Shown piece by piece: positions 11,099 through 21,848 of a stretch of DNA of 24,476 nt. The number at the start of each line of letters is the position of its first letter. The first letter of the stretch is position 1. A program made the translations under genes and the position numbers. Source of the stretch: Calocera cornea HHB12733 (Eukaryota; Basidiomycota; Dacrymycetes; Dacrymycetales; Dacrymycetaceae); contig KV424173.1 of assembly GCA_001632435.1 (NCBI GenBank), forward strand, positions 1-24,476, written 5' to 3'. The notes under the pieces are model-generated. The model did not search any database. It worked only from the letters and a program-made list of their open reading frames with translations, and was not told where the DNA came from.

Positions 11099-12944
11099 TT
11101 ACAAGCGGGTTGTTAGGTCTTCTACCTCCCTCATCACCTCGTCGTTGGCTTCCCGGACTTCTTCCCCACAGTCCTCACCCAATCCATCCAAATTGTCGAA
11201 GTACTCCTCGCCCACCTCGGTGCCCTCTACCAAGTCCATGTGCTCGCCGATGATTGTCATCTCGTGTAGGGCTTCAGATGCCAAAGTCTGCGCAAGGTCC
11301 GCGTGTTCTGGGCACCGTAGAAACGCATGCAGTAGTTCGTGATAGACATCCCAGAAGGAATCCAAAGTTACTTCAGGCGCTCCCAGATCTAAAACAGTTA
11401 TTATCAGCCCTTTTCACTTGTGAGTACCCGAATACGGCACCCGACCTCGATAATGACGTTCAATTGCTGTACCGAATGCTGGTGGGACCAGCTGGAATAC
11501 CGGATGGTCTGGCGGCGCATACAGCTCTTCAACGTACTGAATGTCTTCTTCGGTTACCAGCACCTACAAAGACCCTCAATATCATTCCTGCGCATCGATT
11601 GCCACTGGATACCTTGAAGTTCTTGGCGTTATCAAAGCGCTCTGGATGGTGAAGAATATGTTCTGGACGACCGAGGGGAAGCACCTTCGTTTTGTCGCGT
11701 CGAGGCTTGCTCGTGTTGTACATCTTGATGTATTCGTCTAGATTCCTCTTCAGGAAGGGGATTGCTAACCAGCGAAAGACGTTACTGTTGATTTTCGTCA
11801 AAGAGTGCTAAGAACGTGAGAATACCTGGCTTACTATTCCAACGGGTTGTCTCGATCGTACCATCCCCGATGTACACCCATATCAAACAAATCCTCGTAT
11901 GCCCTCGTGAACTCTCGACGCAGCTGGCCCCATCTGATCTCGGGTTTCACATTCGCATGGCCACGCATCCATTTATGCTGCAACTGGCCAATCAGCGTAG
12001 GGTCAAGCAGTTGGCGTAGCATGGTCTGTGCATTGGCGATCCCATTGTTCTCGCCTCCTGGATCGCTCTGAGTAAGCATCGGAATGCCTGCCATGCGTGA
12101 GCGGTGTTTAGCCTGGCCTCCTGTTATCCACGTACCTCCATATGCCCTCGCCATGCGCAAGTAGAAGCTGCACACCAGGCGGGGGTTCTTGTTCGTCCAC
12201 CATGGCTCCACCCACAATAGAGCGCCCGAGAACGTCTCCATTCCTAAGTGCATAAAGAGCCCGAAGCGCTCCCATTTATCGTGCTGGTCCATTGCGATCG
12301 TTGCGAAGACCCCAGGTGTCCAGAACCTCTTTCGCTTCAGGCGCTTCCCAGTCCGCTTCAACACCTCTTCAGGATGATATCTCTGGTTGTACTCCCGCAG
12401 TAGATGGCTGCTAGTAGTTAGCTTCAAACGTGGGACCCTCCAAACGACCTACTCTGATACCAAGATCCGCTTCTGGGTTAACCAATCTTTTTGACGCTTG
12501 ACCCCTGCCTGGGGATACTTGCTGACGAGCTCTGTCATGTACGGCCGTATGGACTCCAGAGTGTGAGCCTGCTGTCTCACACTGGCCATCTGGAGCTGCT
12601 TTCGACGTCGATAAACAGTGCGTTTACTAGTCGTATCAATTAGAACAGTCCGTGCATCTCGTAAGTCAAATTGCGCACCTAAGACCCCAACCCTTCTCCG
12701 CTGCTCCCACGTCCTGCTTGATTGCCTCTGCAATTTCGGCATCTCCTAGTCCCTGCGACCAGTATTCTTCGATTCGGGGCAATAACTCCTCATCTGGGAC
12801 TAGCCGCACACAACATCAGTCAGGCTTTCAGCGGCCCTGCTCTTTCAACGCACCCGTTGGCCGATGCTGATTGGGTTGGTGCTCCCAACTATTTCGTTGA
12901 CTTCTGGATGGGCTCTTCGTCTTCATCAAGTCGAGGGAGGCCAT
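11099..12944 (-). CDS. Retroviral-type DDE integrase (rve family) of the element
   Basis: Seven exons on the minus strand, 5' to 3': 12944-12854, 12799-12679, 12626-12453, 12407-11835, 11784-11613, 11563-11446 and 11388-11099. Phases close to 512 residues. The N-terminal part has a helix-turn-helix-like stretch (LLPRIEEYWSQGLGDAEIAE; then SKRTVYRRRKQLQM). The catalytic core shows D169 in MDQHDKW, D244 in TQSDPGGENNG and E285 in VKPEIRW, giving a D-D(40)E spacing, followed by a conserved NPLE..VFRWLAIPFL segment. The C-terminal region is acidic (residues about 400-512). This resembles the integrase-core proteins found in fungi and animals. Role: cutting and joining of element ends. All three catalytic residues are present and no stop or frameshift is seen, so it is probably functional. 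Acceptor 12408 (CAG) was chosen over 12411 (TAG); this changes one residue. Confidence 0.85.
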
Positions 12945-12977
12945 TCCAGACTATCCGGTGTCACTGAGCAAGATGCA

Positions 12978-12994
12978 GGTAACCACCGGTTACC
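12978..12994. repeat. GGTAACC dyad upstream of integrase
   Basis: Seven-base arms GGTAACC and GGTTACC with a 3-nt spacer, 34 bp upstream of the integrase ATG. Operator-like in position; function unknown. Confidence 0.6.
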
Positions 12995-13605
12995 CTGGCG
13001 TTCTAGATGAAATGCATAGCCTTGGGAAGGTCCGTATATCTGATTGGTCCCGCTGATAAGACGGGGTTCCCTTTTGCGGTACCATACGCATAGCGCCTGT
13101 CCTTTCCGGTGATTTGGGCGTTTACATTGGGGCCAGCCTCGATTTGGGGTTAACAGTTTTCACGGCTCCAACTTTGGGTAGCAACGCCTCGTGATCGCCC
13201 GCCTCAAATCGAACGGGCTTCGGGCCCTAATATATGCCCATCTGGTTCTTTCTCCCCAACGGTATCCTTCTCAGCTATGATTGGTGCGGCAGAGGCATTG
13301 AAAAGCCAAGCCCTTCGAAAATAGAACACGGTTTTCAGACATGATGGAGATCCGAGCGCAGCTCCATGGCCGGCTGTGCAACAACGTTTACGTGTCGCAT
13401 CAAGCTGTCAGTTCCGAACACGGCGTATCGAGCCAATAACCAGCTTTCTTATTCAGCCCCGTTTTCCGTACCCTCGGCCCGCTGTTTCACTGCACTATTT
13501 TCTGCTTGCTCGGCGATGCACCGCATGCGAGAGACCTTCTTCGATCAGCAGAACGGATATCCTCTGCGGTAGACCTAAAGATGCTACTCTCGGGTTGCCA
13601 GGGCA

Positions 13606-13627
13606 GGCAGCCCAGTGACATTTCACC
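13606..13627 (+). repeat. Dispersed dyad motif, copy 2
   Basis: GGCAGCCC + AGTGACATTTCACC, 50 bp upstream of the TATA-like box and 122 bp upstream of the alpha-kinase start codon. Confidence 0.85.
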
Positions 13628-13676
13628 ACTCGGCCGAAACGATGAAGTTTTCAGTCCTTCTGCGCTTCATGCGGGG

Positions 13677-13684
13677 TATAAGTA
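13677..13684 (+). promoter_or_regulatory. TATA-like box of the alpha-kinase gene
   Basis: TATAAGTA within the palindromic GGGGTATAAGTACCCC, 73 bp before ATG 13750, in the normal range for a fungal TATA promoter. Confidence 0.5.
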
Positions 13685-13749
13685 CCCCAGCTCGAATCGT
13701 ATCGAGGGAAAAGCTGTTTTTCGTCCTCTGTACTTCTTCAGCCGCTGCC

Positions 13750-16338
13750 ATGGCATCCTTCTCCGCCTGTGACGAAGTCTTCGTTAACCCTGCAGCGATG
13801 ACTTTCATTGCGAAGCGACCCGAGCCCTGTGAACGATTCGAGCTTTGCCGCACTCACCCTCACTATGTCATTCCGGTTGGAGACTTCTACCAGAGAATGA
13901 AGGATGTCGATGGGCACACCCTGTTGACTGTTTGCTCTCCGTGCTGGGAGCGGGCAGACTCCAAAAGGGGCTCACAACGGGTCACCGAGCGTCGTACTGC
14001 CCGAGACATACCCAATCCCTTGACGATTCGCGATATGAATCACGCAGCAAAGCTTCAAAGTAAGGGAATCTCTGTTCTTCTATTATCACTGTCACCTGAC
14101 ATAGTGCTTTCCAGTCGGCGGCTCGCGTGTGCAAGCCATTGGACCTCATTCATTGTCCACGAGTATGCCCCTACACGCTCGTAAGGAGCTGCATGCCGCT
14201 CCGTCCGGTGGCCGTGGCTACACCGGTGCCCATAAGCACTACCAGTCAGAGTACCTGTCGCGGGCTCAGGAAGCTTACGCTCGGGTGGTTCGAGAGACGA
14301 TCTGGGTCAATTTTGCGGTCCATTACCTCGAAGAGGGCAAAACAGGATCAAAGTTGTTCATGGTGAGTCGCCTTTTATTGATATCTCGTGTTGGGTACTG
14401 AACTGTGGGTGCATTAGAACGTGGAAGATCGAGAAGAAATGTCTGCCAAGATCACCGGCCCCGAGCTCAAGTCGACAGCCCTGTCCCTTCTGCAGCGGTC
14501 CTTGATGGAATGCACAGGCAGCTTTGTGTTCCATCTAGACAACTTCTGGCTACGTGGCAAGGATAACACGAACTACGAGCGCTTCCCTCCATCTCAGCCG
14601 CTGTTTTATCATCTATGCTTTCGCATTAAAGGCAAGAGCGGGGCGGCTGTATTCCAAGCGGGCAAGTCTTTCCATGTCCGTCTGATAATGCAACCGGAGG
14701 TGTACGAGCAAGTGCAGCTCTACATGGAGCGAGCCAACCAGGGTCGGTCCCACCCAACAACGAGCTTTATCTCGGCTGCCATCTCTAAGACCATAACACC
14801 GCGGAAACACAGCCGATCTGGTCCATCGGATACAGCTCTTCCAGGGGTAAGCCTTGTTTCGGGTGTAAGGAGCGTAACTGACAAGCAATCAGTCTGCTAG
14901 TCCCAGGGCTAGTCCGCGTGCCAAGCGAGTGCACACTGCATCTCAGCTTGATCACAATGCTCTTGATGGAGCTCCTGCATCTGTAAATGGCCATTTGACC
15001 GGACAGTCCGGTGACATTTCACCTGGGATTGGCCAACCGTCGGCCCTCACCCTCACTTTGCTGTCACGCACGATTCGGGCGACTGACATGGATGCTGCCC
15101 ATGAAGATCTGCCAATACCGAATACGGCCGACATCCGGGCGGCACTGTTGGACAGCGCCGCTACGATTGCAGGCTCAAAGCATCCCTTCGGTGAGGCTGC
15201 CCTGATAGCGCATCGACTTGGCATCTGCTGACTGCAACACCCAGGCTGTTTTCGCGATATGGGTCGTTTCATACCCGCCCCGAGCCTCGACTTCAACACA
15301 CTCATTCGTACTCGCTACAAGTTCTCGATCGACTGGCTGACCGAAGGTTGTACTGCCCAGATTATTGTCGATGAGAGAGCCTCGTCTTGTCCCGGACCAC
15401 CAGGCTCGTTTAAGACAACCCACCCGGGAAAATTCGTTCTCTACGAAAGCAGCATGAACAGCGACCACGATCAGACAACGGCCTTCAAGGTCAACCACCG
15501 AGAAAAAGTTGTCTTCAAGCGGTGGTATGTCCCTCAAGCGGCTCAAGCAGCACCCAACTCTCCCGAACAGCCAGACGTCTCTCGATTTGGGGCTTTTGTC
15601 CGCCTCGGAAAGCCTCAGGAGGAGAAGATGTTGGCCGGAGAAGTCACCTGCTCGGTCTGGGCCACTGCGCTCACTCTGCTGGTGTACCGTGCCATTCAGG
15701 ATGCCAGATCCAAGGCTGATCCCAGTGATCTCGTATGTCGGACGACCTTCCCTGTGGTCCGATTCGTGCGATGCGGACTATTCCGTGTTCAACTGCCGGC
15801 CCCACCCAAGGATACGAAAAGGCCCTCGAGGCACTTGACACCGTATCTTGTTGAAGAGCTCATCGATACCAAGGGCGATTCCTCCAACTTCGTCAAGTAT
15901 ATCCATAATGGCAGCGCTGTTCCTTGTATCACCACGGGAGCCGAGGGCAACATCGCGTCGTTCCTTTCATTTTGTCAGCATCTCCAGTACGTGTCCACTG
16001 GAAAGCAGGTTTATGTGAGCGATTTCCAAGGTGAGCTGAGCATCATTGTCATCCGGGCAGCCATGCTCATTGTCATCGTACCTTCAGGATGTAACGGTAT
16101 CCTTACCGATCCTCAGATCATGACGACACCGTAAGCCGTGATTGCTTATTATGGATAAGCTGAGCCTTACTGACCCCTTCGTAACAGCGAGTTAGCATCT
16201 AAAGTCTTTGGTGACGGCAATGTTGGAAGAGCTTTTGCGGCTTTCGAAGCTCAGCACATCTGCACTGCGTATTGCGTCGCTTACGGCTTGGAGAACTTCC
16301 TCATTGTCCCGTCTAATGATGATCAGCCATCTGGCTGA
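13750..16338 (+). CDS. Alpha-type protein kinase carried by the element
   Basis: Seven exons: 13750-14059, 14115-14362, 14418-14846, 14893-15190, 15245-16030, 16088-16130 and 16188-16338. Phases close to 754 residues. An N-terminal cysteine module (C27, C33, C62, C65, with H36/H38 nearby) may bind zinc. Residues about 430-740 carry the alpha-kinase domain: YLVEELI (629), FVKYIHNG (644), VSDFQG (686-691) with D688, LTDPQI (696-701), FGDGNVGRAF (712) and the zinc-type end H728-C730-C734 before GL. Alpha-kinases phosphorylate Ser/Thr, often in helical contexts, and have expanded in some fungi. Start choice: CCATGG context, TATA-like box 73 bp upstream. The dyad motif at 15001 is read within exon 4 as GQSGDIS. 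A perfect hairpin overlaps the stop codon. Whether it serves the element or is captured host cargo is unknown. Confidence 0.87.
14986..15011. repeat. Nested palindromes beside motif copy 3
   Basis: AAATGGCCATTT (14986-14997) is a perfect palindrome. It is followed by CCGGAC-A-GTCCGG (14999-15011), which merges into the dyad motif. All of this lies inside kinase exon 4. Confidence 0.6.
15001..15023 (+). repeat. Dispersed dyad motif, copy 3 (coding)
   Basis: GGACAGTCC + GGTGACATTTCACC inside exon 4 of the alpha-kinase gene, translated in frame as GQSGDISP. Confidence 0.85.
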
Positions 16339-16343
16339 TCATC
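16318..16343. repeat. Hairpin overlapping the kinase stop codon
   Basis: GATGATCAGCC (16318-16328), loop ATCT, GGCTGATCATC (16333-16343): a perfect 11-bp stem and 4-nt loop enclosing TGA 16336-16338. Confidence 0.85.
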
Positions 16344-16775
16344 CCGTGGTGGGTCAAGTCCTTCATTTCATTGTGCATACGAAAGACTTTCAATGGGCTC
16401 ACATCTTCGGACAATAGCCTAGTCGAGCCATTTTCATACTATGTTATCACTTTCCATCCTGTCTTAAGCTAATGATGATATTTCTTGTCCATGTATATCA
16501 TGCTCGATTCGGGGTTTACCGCAGCGGAATGCCAGTTCTTGAGGCACCTCAAGCGTAGTGGGCCAATGCGTACCCCAACTGCCTCAAATCGAGGATACCA
16601 AGCCGTGCATTGGTGAAATGTCACTGGCCTGCTCAAGGTGCAGGCCGTGCATGCCTGGTGAAATGTCACTGGCCTGCTCAGGAAGCAGGCCGTGCATGCC
16701 TGGTGAAATGTCACTGGTTTGCCCGACCATCGTAGTTGCATTGCAGAAGTATGGATAGCTAAGACAAGAAGGAGA
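16339..16775. other. Convergent intergenic region with tandem motif array
   Basis: Between the 3' ends of the alpha-kinase gene and the 995-aa gene. Apart from the hairpin end and the 45-bp array, nothing is recognised. Frames reading through the array are artefacts of its periodicity. Confidence 0.6.
16612..16724 (-). repeat. 45-bp tandem array holding dyad motif copies 4-6
   Basis: Two full 45-bp units (16612-16656 and 16657-16701) differ at only a few bases; a third partial unit runs to 16724. Each starts GGTGAAATGTCACTGG, which is the dyad motif in reverse orientation (16612-16634, 16657-16679, 16702-16724). The units also contain a short GCCTGC...GCAGGC hairpin and GTGCATGCCT. Confidence 0.9.
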
Positions 16776-19700
16776 CTACGCGAGCGGGGCAGCCTTCTGT
16801 CGTCCCTTTCGATCCAGCTTCTCCAAATGTTCGATAGTCCCAACATCAAGCCATTCCGAATCGTCAATCTCCACCCACTCCTCTGGAGGAGCGGTATCAT
16901 TGTCAGCGTTGCCCTCGTACCACTTGTCAGCCAGAGCACGATCAACATCGTCCATTGTAAACTGCAGCGTGCGAATATTGGGTTTGAGGGACTTCTCATC
17001 CCAGTCCTTAATGGAAACTGACATTCCAGTCAGTAAATGATGGTAATGTCAACGTAAGGACAAACTTTTCTTCTTTCCTGGCTTGCGCCAGAGGCATGAT
17101 ACTCCTCTGCGTCTGCACTCAAAGCAACCGGTACCTTCGATCCGTCGGCACGAGCGCCGAAGACCAGTTCTCGAATGCAGAGACCGGATACGACAGCGAA
17201 GACACATTGCCTCGCAAAAGCAGAGCTGAGAGAATGGACAAATGTCAGTGCTGCATCAGACGTAGTGAGTAAATGACCATACAACAACCGGATGCTCGAA
17301 GACCTTCTTCATTCTAACCACGCGTGCCCTACGCGCGACTCGTAGCGGGGGAATGTATTCGATTTCGAGTAACGGTGACGGGGCTCGGAGGGTGTCGGGC
17401 AGGATGTTGCCAAAAGCCTTCCTCCTAGACTTGCGTTTGTACTTGGCGTGTACACGGGCGATTCGCCGATCGTGCTTCTTGAGAATATGCTGGGTATGTC
17501 TAATGATGCCCTCGTAGACTTCGTCCGCTGTCACAGGTCGCCCGCCTCCTTCCATGTTCGCGAGATCTTCATCGGTAAAGAGCTTGGGAGGTGGTGCAAC
17601 GTTGTTCAACTCGAGAACCAGTTGGTTAAGGAGCGCAACAGGAAATCCCATCATCGGTATGGGCCAGGATTCTAGGTCGTACGTCAAGTGCCACTTTTGT
17701 GTGTAGCGCATGAGCTCAAATAAGCATGTTGCGAAGAAGTGCGTTGGGGGCGACTGCCAAAGGCTCCGATGGTTCATGGTATCGCGCTGACAATGAACAA
17801 TCAGAATTGTGCATATGAAGTCAGTACAGTGTGACTAACCCAATGTGTATTGGTCAATGTCATGAAGGCGGAAACTCGAATAAGAGGTGCATTGGGAAAG
17901 CTCGGCCAGGGGCGTGATACGTTGATGATGGCGCGGACCGCCGTTCTCGAATACAGGTCGATGGTGTGCCGGGCATCCACCGAGCCGACTTCCGAAGTCT
18001 CCACTGCCCGCAGAATGCCCAAGAGAGACCAATCCTGTCCGAACGCAAGATCGACGTCTTGGATGTGGTGAAGGTTGGCTTCAACTCCAAACTCGTGATG
18101 CCAAGTCCAGATGTTGATGAGGTTGGCTGCCAGCGGGCCCCGCATTTGCAACCAGGGCAGTGCCTTGCCAGCTTTTATCAGCCCAAAGTATGCAGACTGC
18201 TCGCCATTGAGCCAGATGTACATAGGATGAGTAGAGTTATGAGGCGCACCAGGTATTGAGATCGCCTCTGCACTGCTTCGATAGCATCTGGCAAATTGTC
18301 CTGGCCGAAGGTGGGAATAACAGGTTGCTGCTCCAGGTCATCGATCAACTCCTGTGCTGACTTGCATAGCAATATTCGCTGTGCCGGACTGAGAAATTCA
18401 TTGGTAATCTTGAAGTCGTCGTCCTCTGACTCTTCTTCCTGCGCAGGCTTCGGTTCGCGATCGTTACCAGCACCTCCACCGTCTCTCCTTTTTCTCGTCA
18501 AATGAGCCGCATGCTGCCGTACGGTGCGGATGGCGACGTTGATCCTTTCATTGTTGAAGGGAAGATCGTGCCGGTGCCAGTGGATCAGTAACTTCTGCAG
18601 AGGATGTAAGACTGACATCGGAAATGGCAAGGTATAGACATACGTTCATGTTCTCGAGCTTCCTTTCCCACTCTGGAAACTCCGGTTCGTCGACACTGCC
18701 CGGGACGTTGTGTGCAAGGTCCAGTAGAGTATCCTCAGCGCGCTGCCTTTCGTTTGTGGCTCTGATGATTGCCTGGCTGTAGGTTGTGCTGTTCGATGCC
18801 TCGCTATCTGGCTTGCCACCGGAACGTTGGCTGTCTTCGAGAATCGGTTCGAGGCTGGGTGAATGTTCCTGCAAGACTTGGATTAGCATGGGGCTATTGT
18901 GCTGGGATACCGGGCGTACCATCGTAGCATCCTGAACAACTTCGTCCTCTTTGTCCTCTTCTTCTCTATCCGACACCGTCTCAGACAGCGGGTCGTCGCC
19001 AGCCATGCCCACATCCTCCTCCCCGACATCCCCCTGCCAACTCCCCACATCCTCAGCTGCAGCAATGGATGTCTCAGCGTCGGTGTCTCCCAAATCCGCC
19101 AACTCCTCTTCGATATCGTTGTTATCAGTGTCCCTGTACTCGATGGACGTGTCGGAGTGGATGGATGAGCCGTTATCGCTCCCCGGAGACCACTCGTCGG
19201 AATCAGTATCGTCACCTGCATCTGATTCGGACAGAGCCATTCCCGGACTGGACGGCTTGCTGATATGCTCGTCGCTGTCTTGTTCGTTTGAGTTAAGGTC
19301 ATGTAATTCTTCATCATGGGTGTCGAGTTCCGGTTCAAACGCAGGTGAATGCTCAGCATCATCTTCAGCAAGGTCCATCGACTGGCTTGGATCTTCAGCA
19401 TGGTGGAAGGATGGCAAGCCGGCAGCTGGGGCGACCTGCTTATCACGACGATCCCACTCCTCGAGCCGCTTCCTGTAACGCTCGAGCCGCCGTCGGTAGC
19501 CAGGTGTGTCGGTAACCTTGGGAGAACGGGGCAAACGCAGGGGCGGAGTCTCCAGCCGATAGAGGGTAGGAGAAGGTGACGGAGTATGCAACGGAGAGCA
19601 GACTGCTTCCTGGCTGTCGGGAACGATAGTAGATTGTACCGATGAGCGACAGGCCGGCTTTTCGTCCAAGGAGCGACGAGGGGTGCGGGGAGGCGGCGAA

Positions 19701-20023
19701 GGAGAAGGGGATGGTGAGGAGGAGGGTCGAAGCGACGGAGGACGATGTAGTGGTGAGAGGGTTGGTGCACGCCGTACCTGTCCACCAGCAAAGGAGGGCA
19801 TATACAGTGTGATTGGAGTTGCAACCTCCCCCTCTGTGGGAAAGCGTGCATCTCCGAACTGACTGATCGGTGGTGGTTCTGGGGATGTCGAAGTGGATCT
19901 GGCGGGATGACGAGCGGGACGACGAGCTCGCCGGGGTGGCGTGGATGGACTCCCGACTGGAGCCAACCATTGCTTGAACAGCGGCTTCTTGCCTTTAGCT
20001 TTCTTCTCGATTGTGCGCCCCAT
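16776..20023 (-). CDS. 995-aa element protein: disordered acidic N-terminal half, C-terminal Cys cluster
   Basis: Six exons on the minus strand, 5' to 3': 20023-18644, 18594-18250, 18196-17840, 17786-17283, 17225-17066 and 17017-16776. Introns are 48-57 nt and all phases close. The function is not recognised. Residues 1-20 are basic. Residues about 20-180 are Ser/Pro/Arg-rich. A charged helix lies around GYRRRLERYRKRLEEWDRR. Residues about 200-400 are strongly acidic and disordered. Residues about 460-860 look folded and carry a basic patch (KYKRKSRRK). Residues 863-915 hold eight Cys, including CLRC (870-873) and CFEC (896-899) with C888 and C906, which resembles a zinc-binding module. The C-terminus is acidic. 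Exon 5 is also open in another frame, but only this one joins both neighbours in phase. A DNA- or RNA-binding role is conceivable; this is inference. Confidence 0.75.
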
Positions 20024-20290
20024 TTGCTAGTAGGTCGGTTCGGGGATGGCTTCAACAGTGAAGAGTCGAGCAGGAGGACGAGGAATGAGACGAGGATGAT
20101 GGTGAGCAAGAGAGTCGCGCGGTCTCAAACCGAGCTTGTGACAGCTGAGTGTTACATGCGTGACTGCATCCCAGCGGATCCATCCTAAGCTATGAGGTGC
20201 ATACTGTCAAACGAGTGTATTAAAGATTGAACGGCCTTAAAGGCCTAGATACACGGCGACGCAGACACTGTTGTATAGAAGCTGGGTTCT

Positions 20291-21200
20291 TCAGAGAGGA
20301 GAGAGCAGCGGGGCTGGGGCCTTCTTGTCTTTGGGCGGCCATTCGGCAGGATCCGAGTTGGAGAGGGGGGTGTATGCTGCGTTTGGATGCACGTCGAAGA
20401 AGTTGAACCATGTCTTCAGGACATCGATGACCTTGACTGCTTCATCGTAATACGCCAGACCAACACTTGGAGCAGACTTCTTCAGGGCCTGAGCAGCCTT
20501 GCGTCCCTCTTCGAATCTGCGCTCGAAGTAACCGTCCCCGCTACTACCTGCACGTCTGTTGTCCTGATACTGGAGAGCAGTGGTTTCAGAAGCGAGAGTG
20601 AGGTTGCCACGTTGATAAACAAGAGGAGCGATGGGTTCGTAAGCGGGGGGAGCGTCGTAAGAGGGCGCAGAGGGGAGCTGAAGATTGTTTGAGACGGGCA
20701 GAGAGGCTTGATGCGCGCTGTCGCCTGATGACGCGTGGGACACCGCAATGTGGCTAGCGATATTGGGATTGGCCTCCATGAGAAGGAACAGGTTGATAAT
20801 CCCATTAGCCTCGACACTGCCCTCCCCAATGCTGAAAGGCGGCGCTGGATTCTTGATAACAGGTATGGCTCCTGTACGACGAGAGTTGTTGATCGAGCTC
20901 GGTTTCCGGTTGGAGGCTGGAGCAGGATTGCCAACACCGGAGCCAGGATCGGGTGCCGGGCCACCGGGGTGGATGCTCTCGCCACCCCGCAGGCGGGCAG
21001 CGACAGAGCGAGGGGCGCACGAAGGGACCTCTCTGTCCACCTTCGCACTTGAAATGTCACTGGACTGCCCGTCACAAATGGAGGGATTGTCTAAACGAAG
21101 GTGAGTGTGATGCGGAGTAAGCGAGAGGTTAGGACGCACCAGGGGCCATCGCTCCTGCAGCTCTTCCGACTGTGGGCATGCTGGTAGGATTGTGGTTCAT
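20291..21200 (-). CDS. 286-aa element protein with PPAY motif
   Basis: Two exons on the minus strand: 21200-21140 (starting MNHNPTSMPTVGRAAGAMAP) and 21090-20291, with a 49-nt intron and matched phase. The function is not recognised. Most of the first 160 residues are Pro/Ser/Gly-rich. SYDAPPAYEP (about 164-173) contains a PPxY motif, which in known proteins binds WW domains of Nedd4/Rsp5-type ubiquitin ligases and also serves as a late domain in viruses. The C-terminal 80 residues look folded (FERRFEEGRKAAQALKK...VIDVLKTWFNFF). The dyad motif at 21048-21070 is translated in frame as GQSSDIS, like the copy in the kinase. It shares a promoter region with the plus-strand 275-aa gene and lies 267 bp downstream of the 995-aa gene start, same strand. 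Confidence 0.72.
21048..21070 (-). repeat. Dispersed dyad motif, copy 7 (coding)
   Basis: On the minus strand GGGCAGTCC + AGTGACATTTCAAG, with the last bases diverged. It lies inside exon 2 of the 286-aa gene and reads GQSSDIS. Confidence 0.8.
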
Positions 21201-21848
21201 ATTGCGGGTGCAGAACACCTTGCAGCTAACAGAGAGGGTGAGCTAAGTTGAGCAACTGTCCTCAACGGTTGGAATCACTCGAGACTTGGACAGGCGAGAG
21301 GGGTGGCTAGGTCGTTTGCAGTGAGTATTTGAGAAGCAGGTTGAGACGGTGATGGCCGTTGAAGGTTGAGGAGAGAGGGGTATCTGGATCCGTTGCCAGC
21401 AGTGCTGAACGCTGTGCAAGCCACGTGAAGCTAAGCGCCCAACCTCGTGTCAAAAGGTTGTTACGTCATCAGGGTCTAGTCGGTTTTTTACAGCATTGAT
21501 ATCAACTTCGGACGTCCAGAACGCATCTTCATTGCGAATTTACGGATATTACTGTCATCATGCTACAATGCAAGCAGTCCAGCGACATTTCACCAGGCAA
21601 TTAATGGCCCGTTGCGCTATACGACTCACGAAACTGACGAGTTGCAGACGGGGATATGGGCCCTGGTCCCCGGTCCGAACACGTGTTCGAATAGGGGAAG
21701 AAGCAATTGGTAGCGTGGGCCGATTTCCGAACCCTGCCATGAGGCTGTCCCGCGCCAGCAACGCATGCACGCCGCTCTCTTCCTTTCGTCTAACCCTCTC
21801 CTCACCATCAATAAACTTACCCCTTCGCTCTGCATCAAGACGACTGAT
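21201..21848. promoter_or_regulatory. Divergent promoter region of the 286-aa and 275-aa genes
   Basis: About 650 bp between divergent starts. It contains one dyad motif copy (21573-21595), a TTACGTCAT (about 21460) resembling an ATF/CREB-type site, and a pyrimidine-rich stretch (about 21770-21800) before the plus-strand start. Confidence 0.55.
21573..21595 (+). repeat. Dispersed dyad motif, copy 8
   Basis: GCAGTCC + AGCGACATTTCACC in the divergent promoter; one arm base is changed (GCGA for GTGA). Confidence 0.8.

Larger units (their letters stand above)
12945..13749. promoter_or_regulatory. Divergent promoter region, integrase / alpha-kinase
   Basis: About 800 bp between two divergent start codons. 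It contains a GGTAACC-ACC-GGTTACC dyad next to the integrase start, one dispersed dyad motif, and a TATAAGTA 73 bp upstream of the kinase start. No convincing gene; the open frames at 13366-13772 are chance. Confidence 0.6.

Noticed and set aside
16612..16724. Possible CRISPR-like array
   Set aside because: Eukaryotic context, spacers are not unique (the whole 45-bp unit repeats), and no cas genes are present.
17030..17287. Alternative open frame through exon 5 of the 995-aa gene
   Set aside because: Neither the upstream (phase 0) nor the downstream junction (phase 1) can join it; the Cys-rich frame fits both.
18883..20109. 408-codon frame overlapping exon 1 of the 995-aa gene
   Set aside because: Same strand, different frame; it cannot be joined to the downstream exons, and its composition looks like a frame-shifted disordered region.
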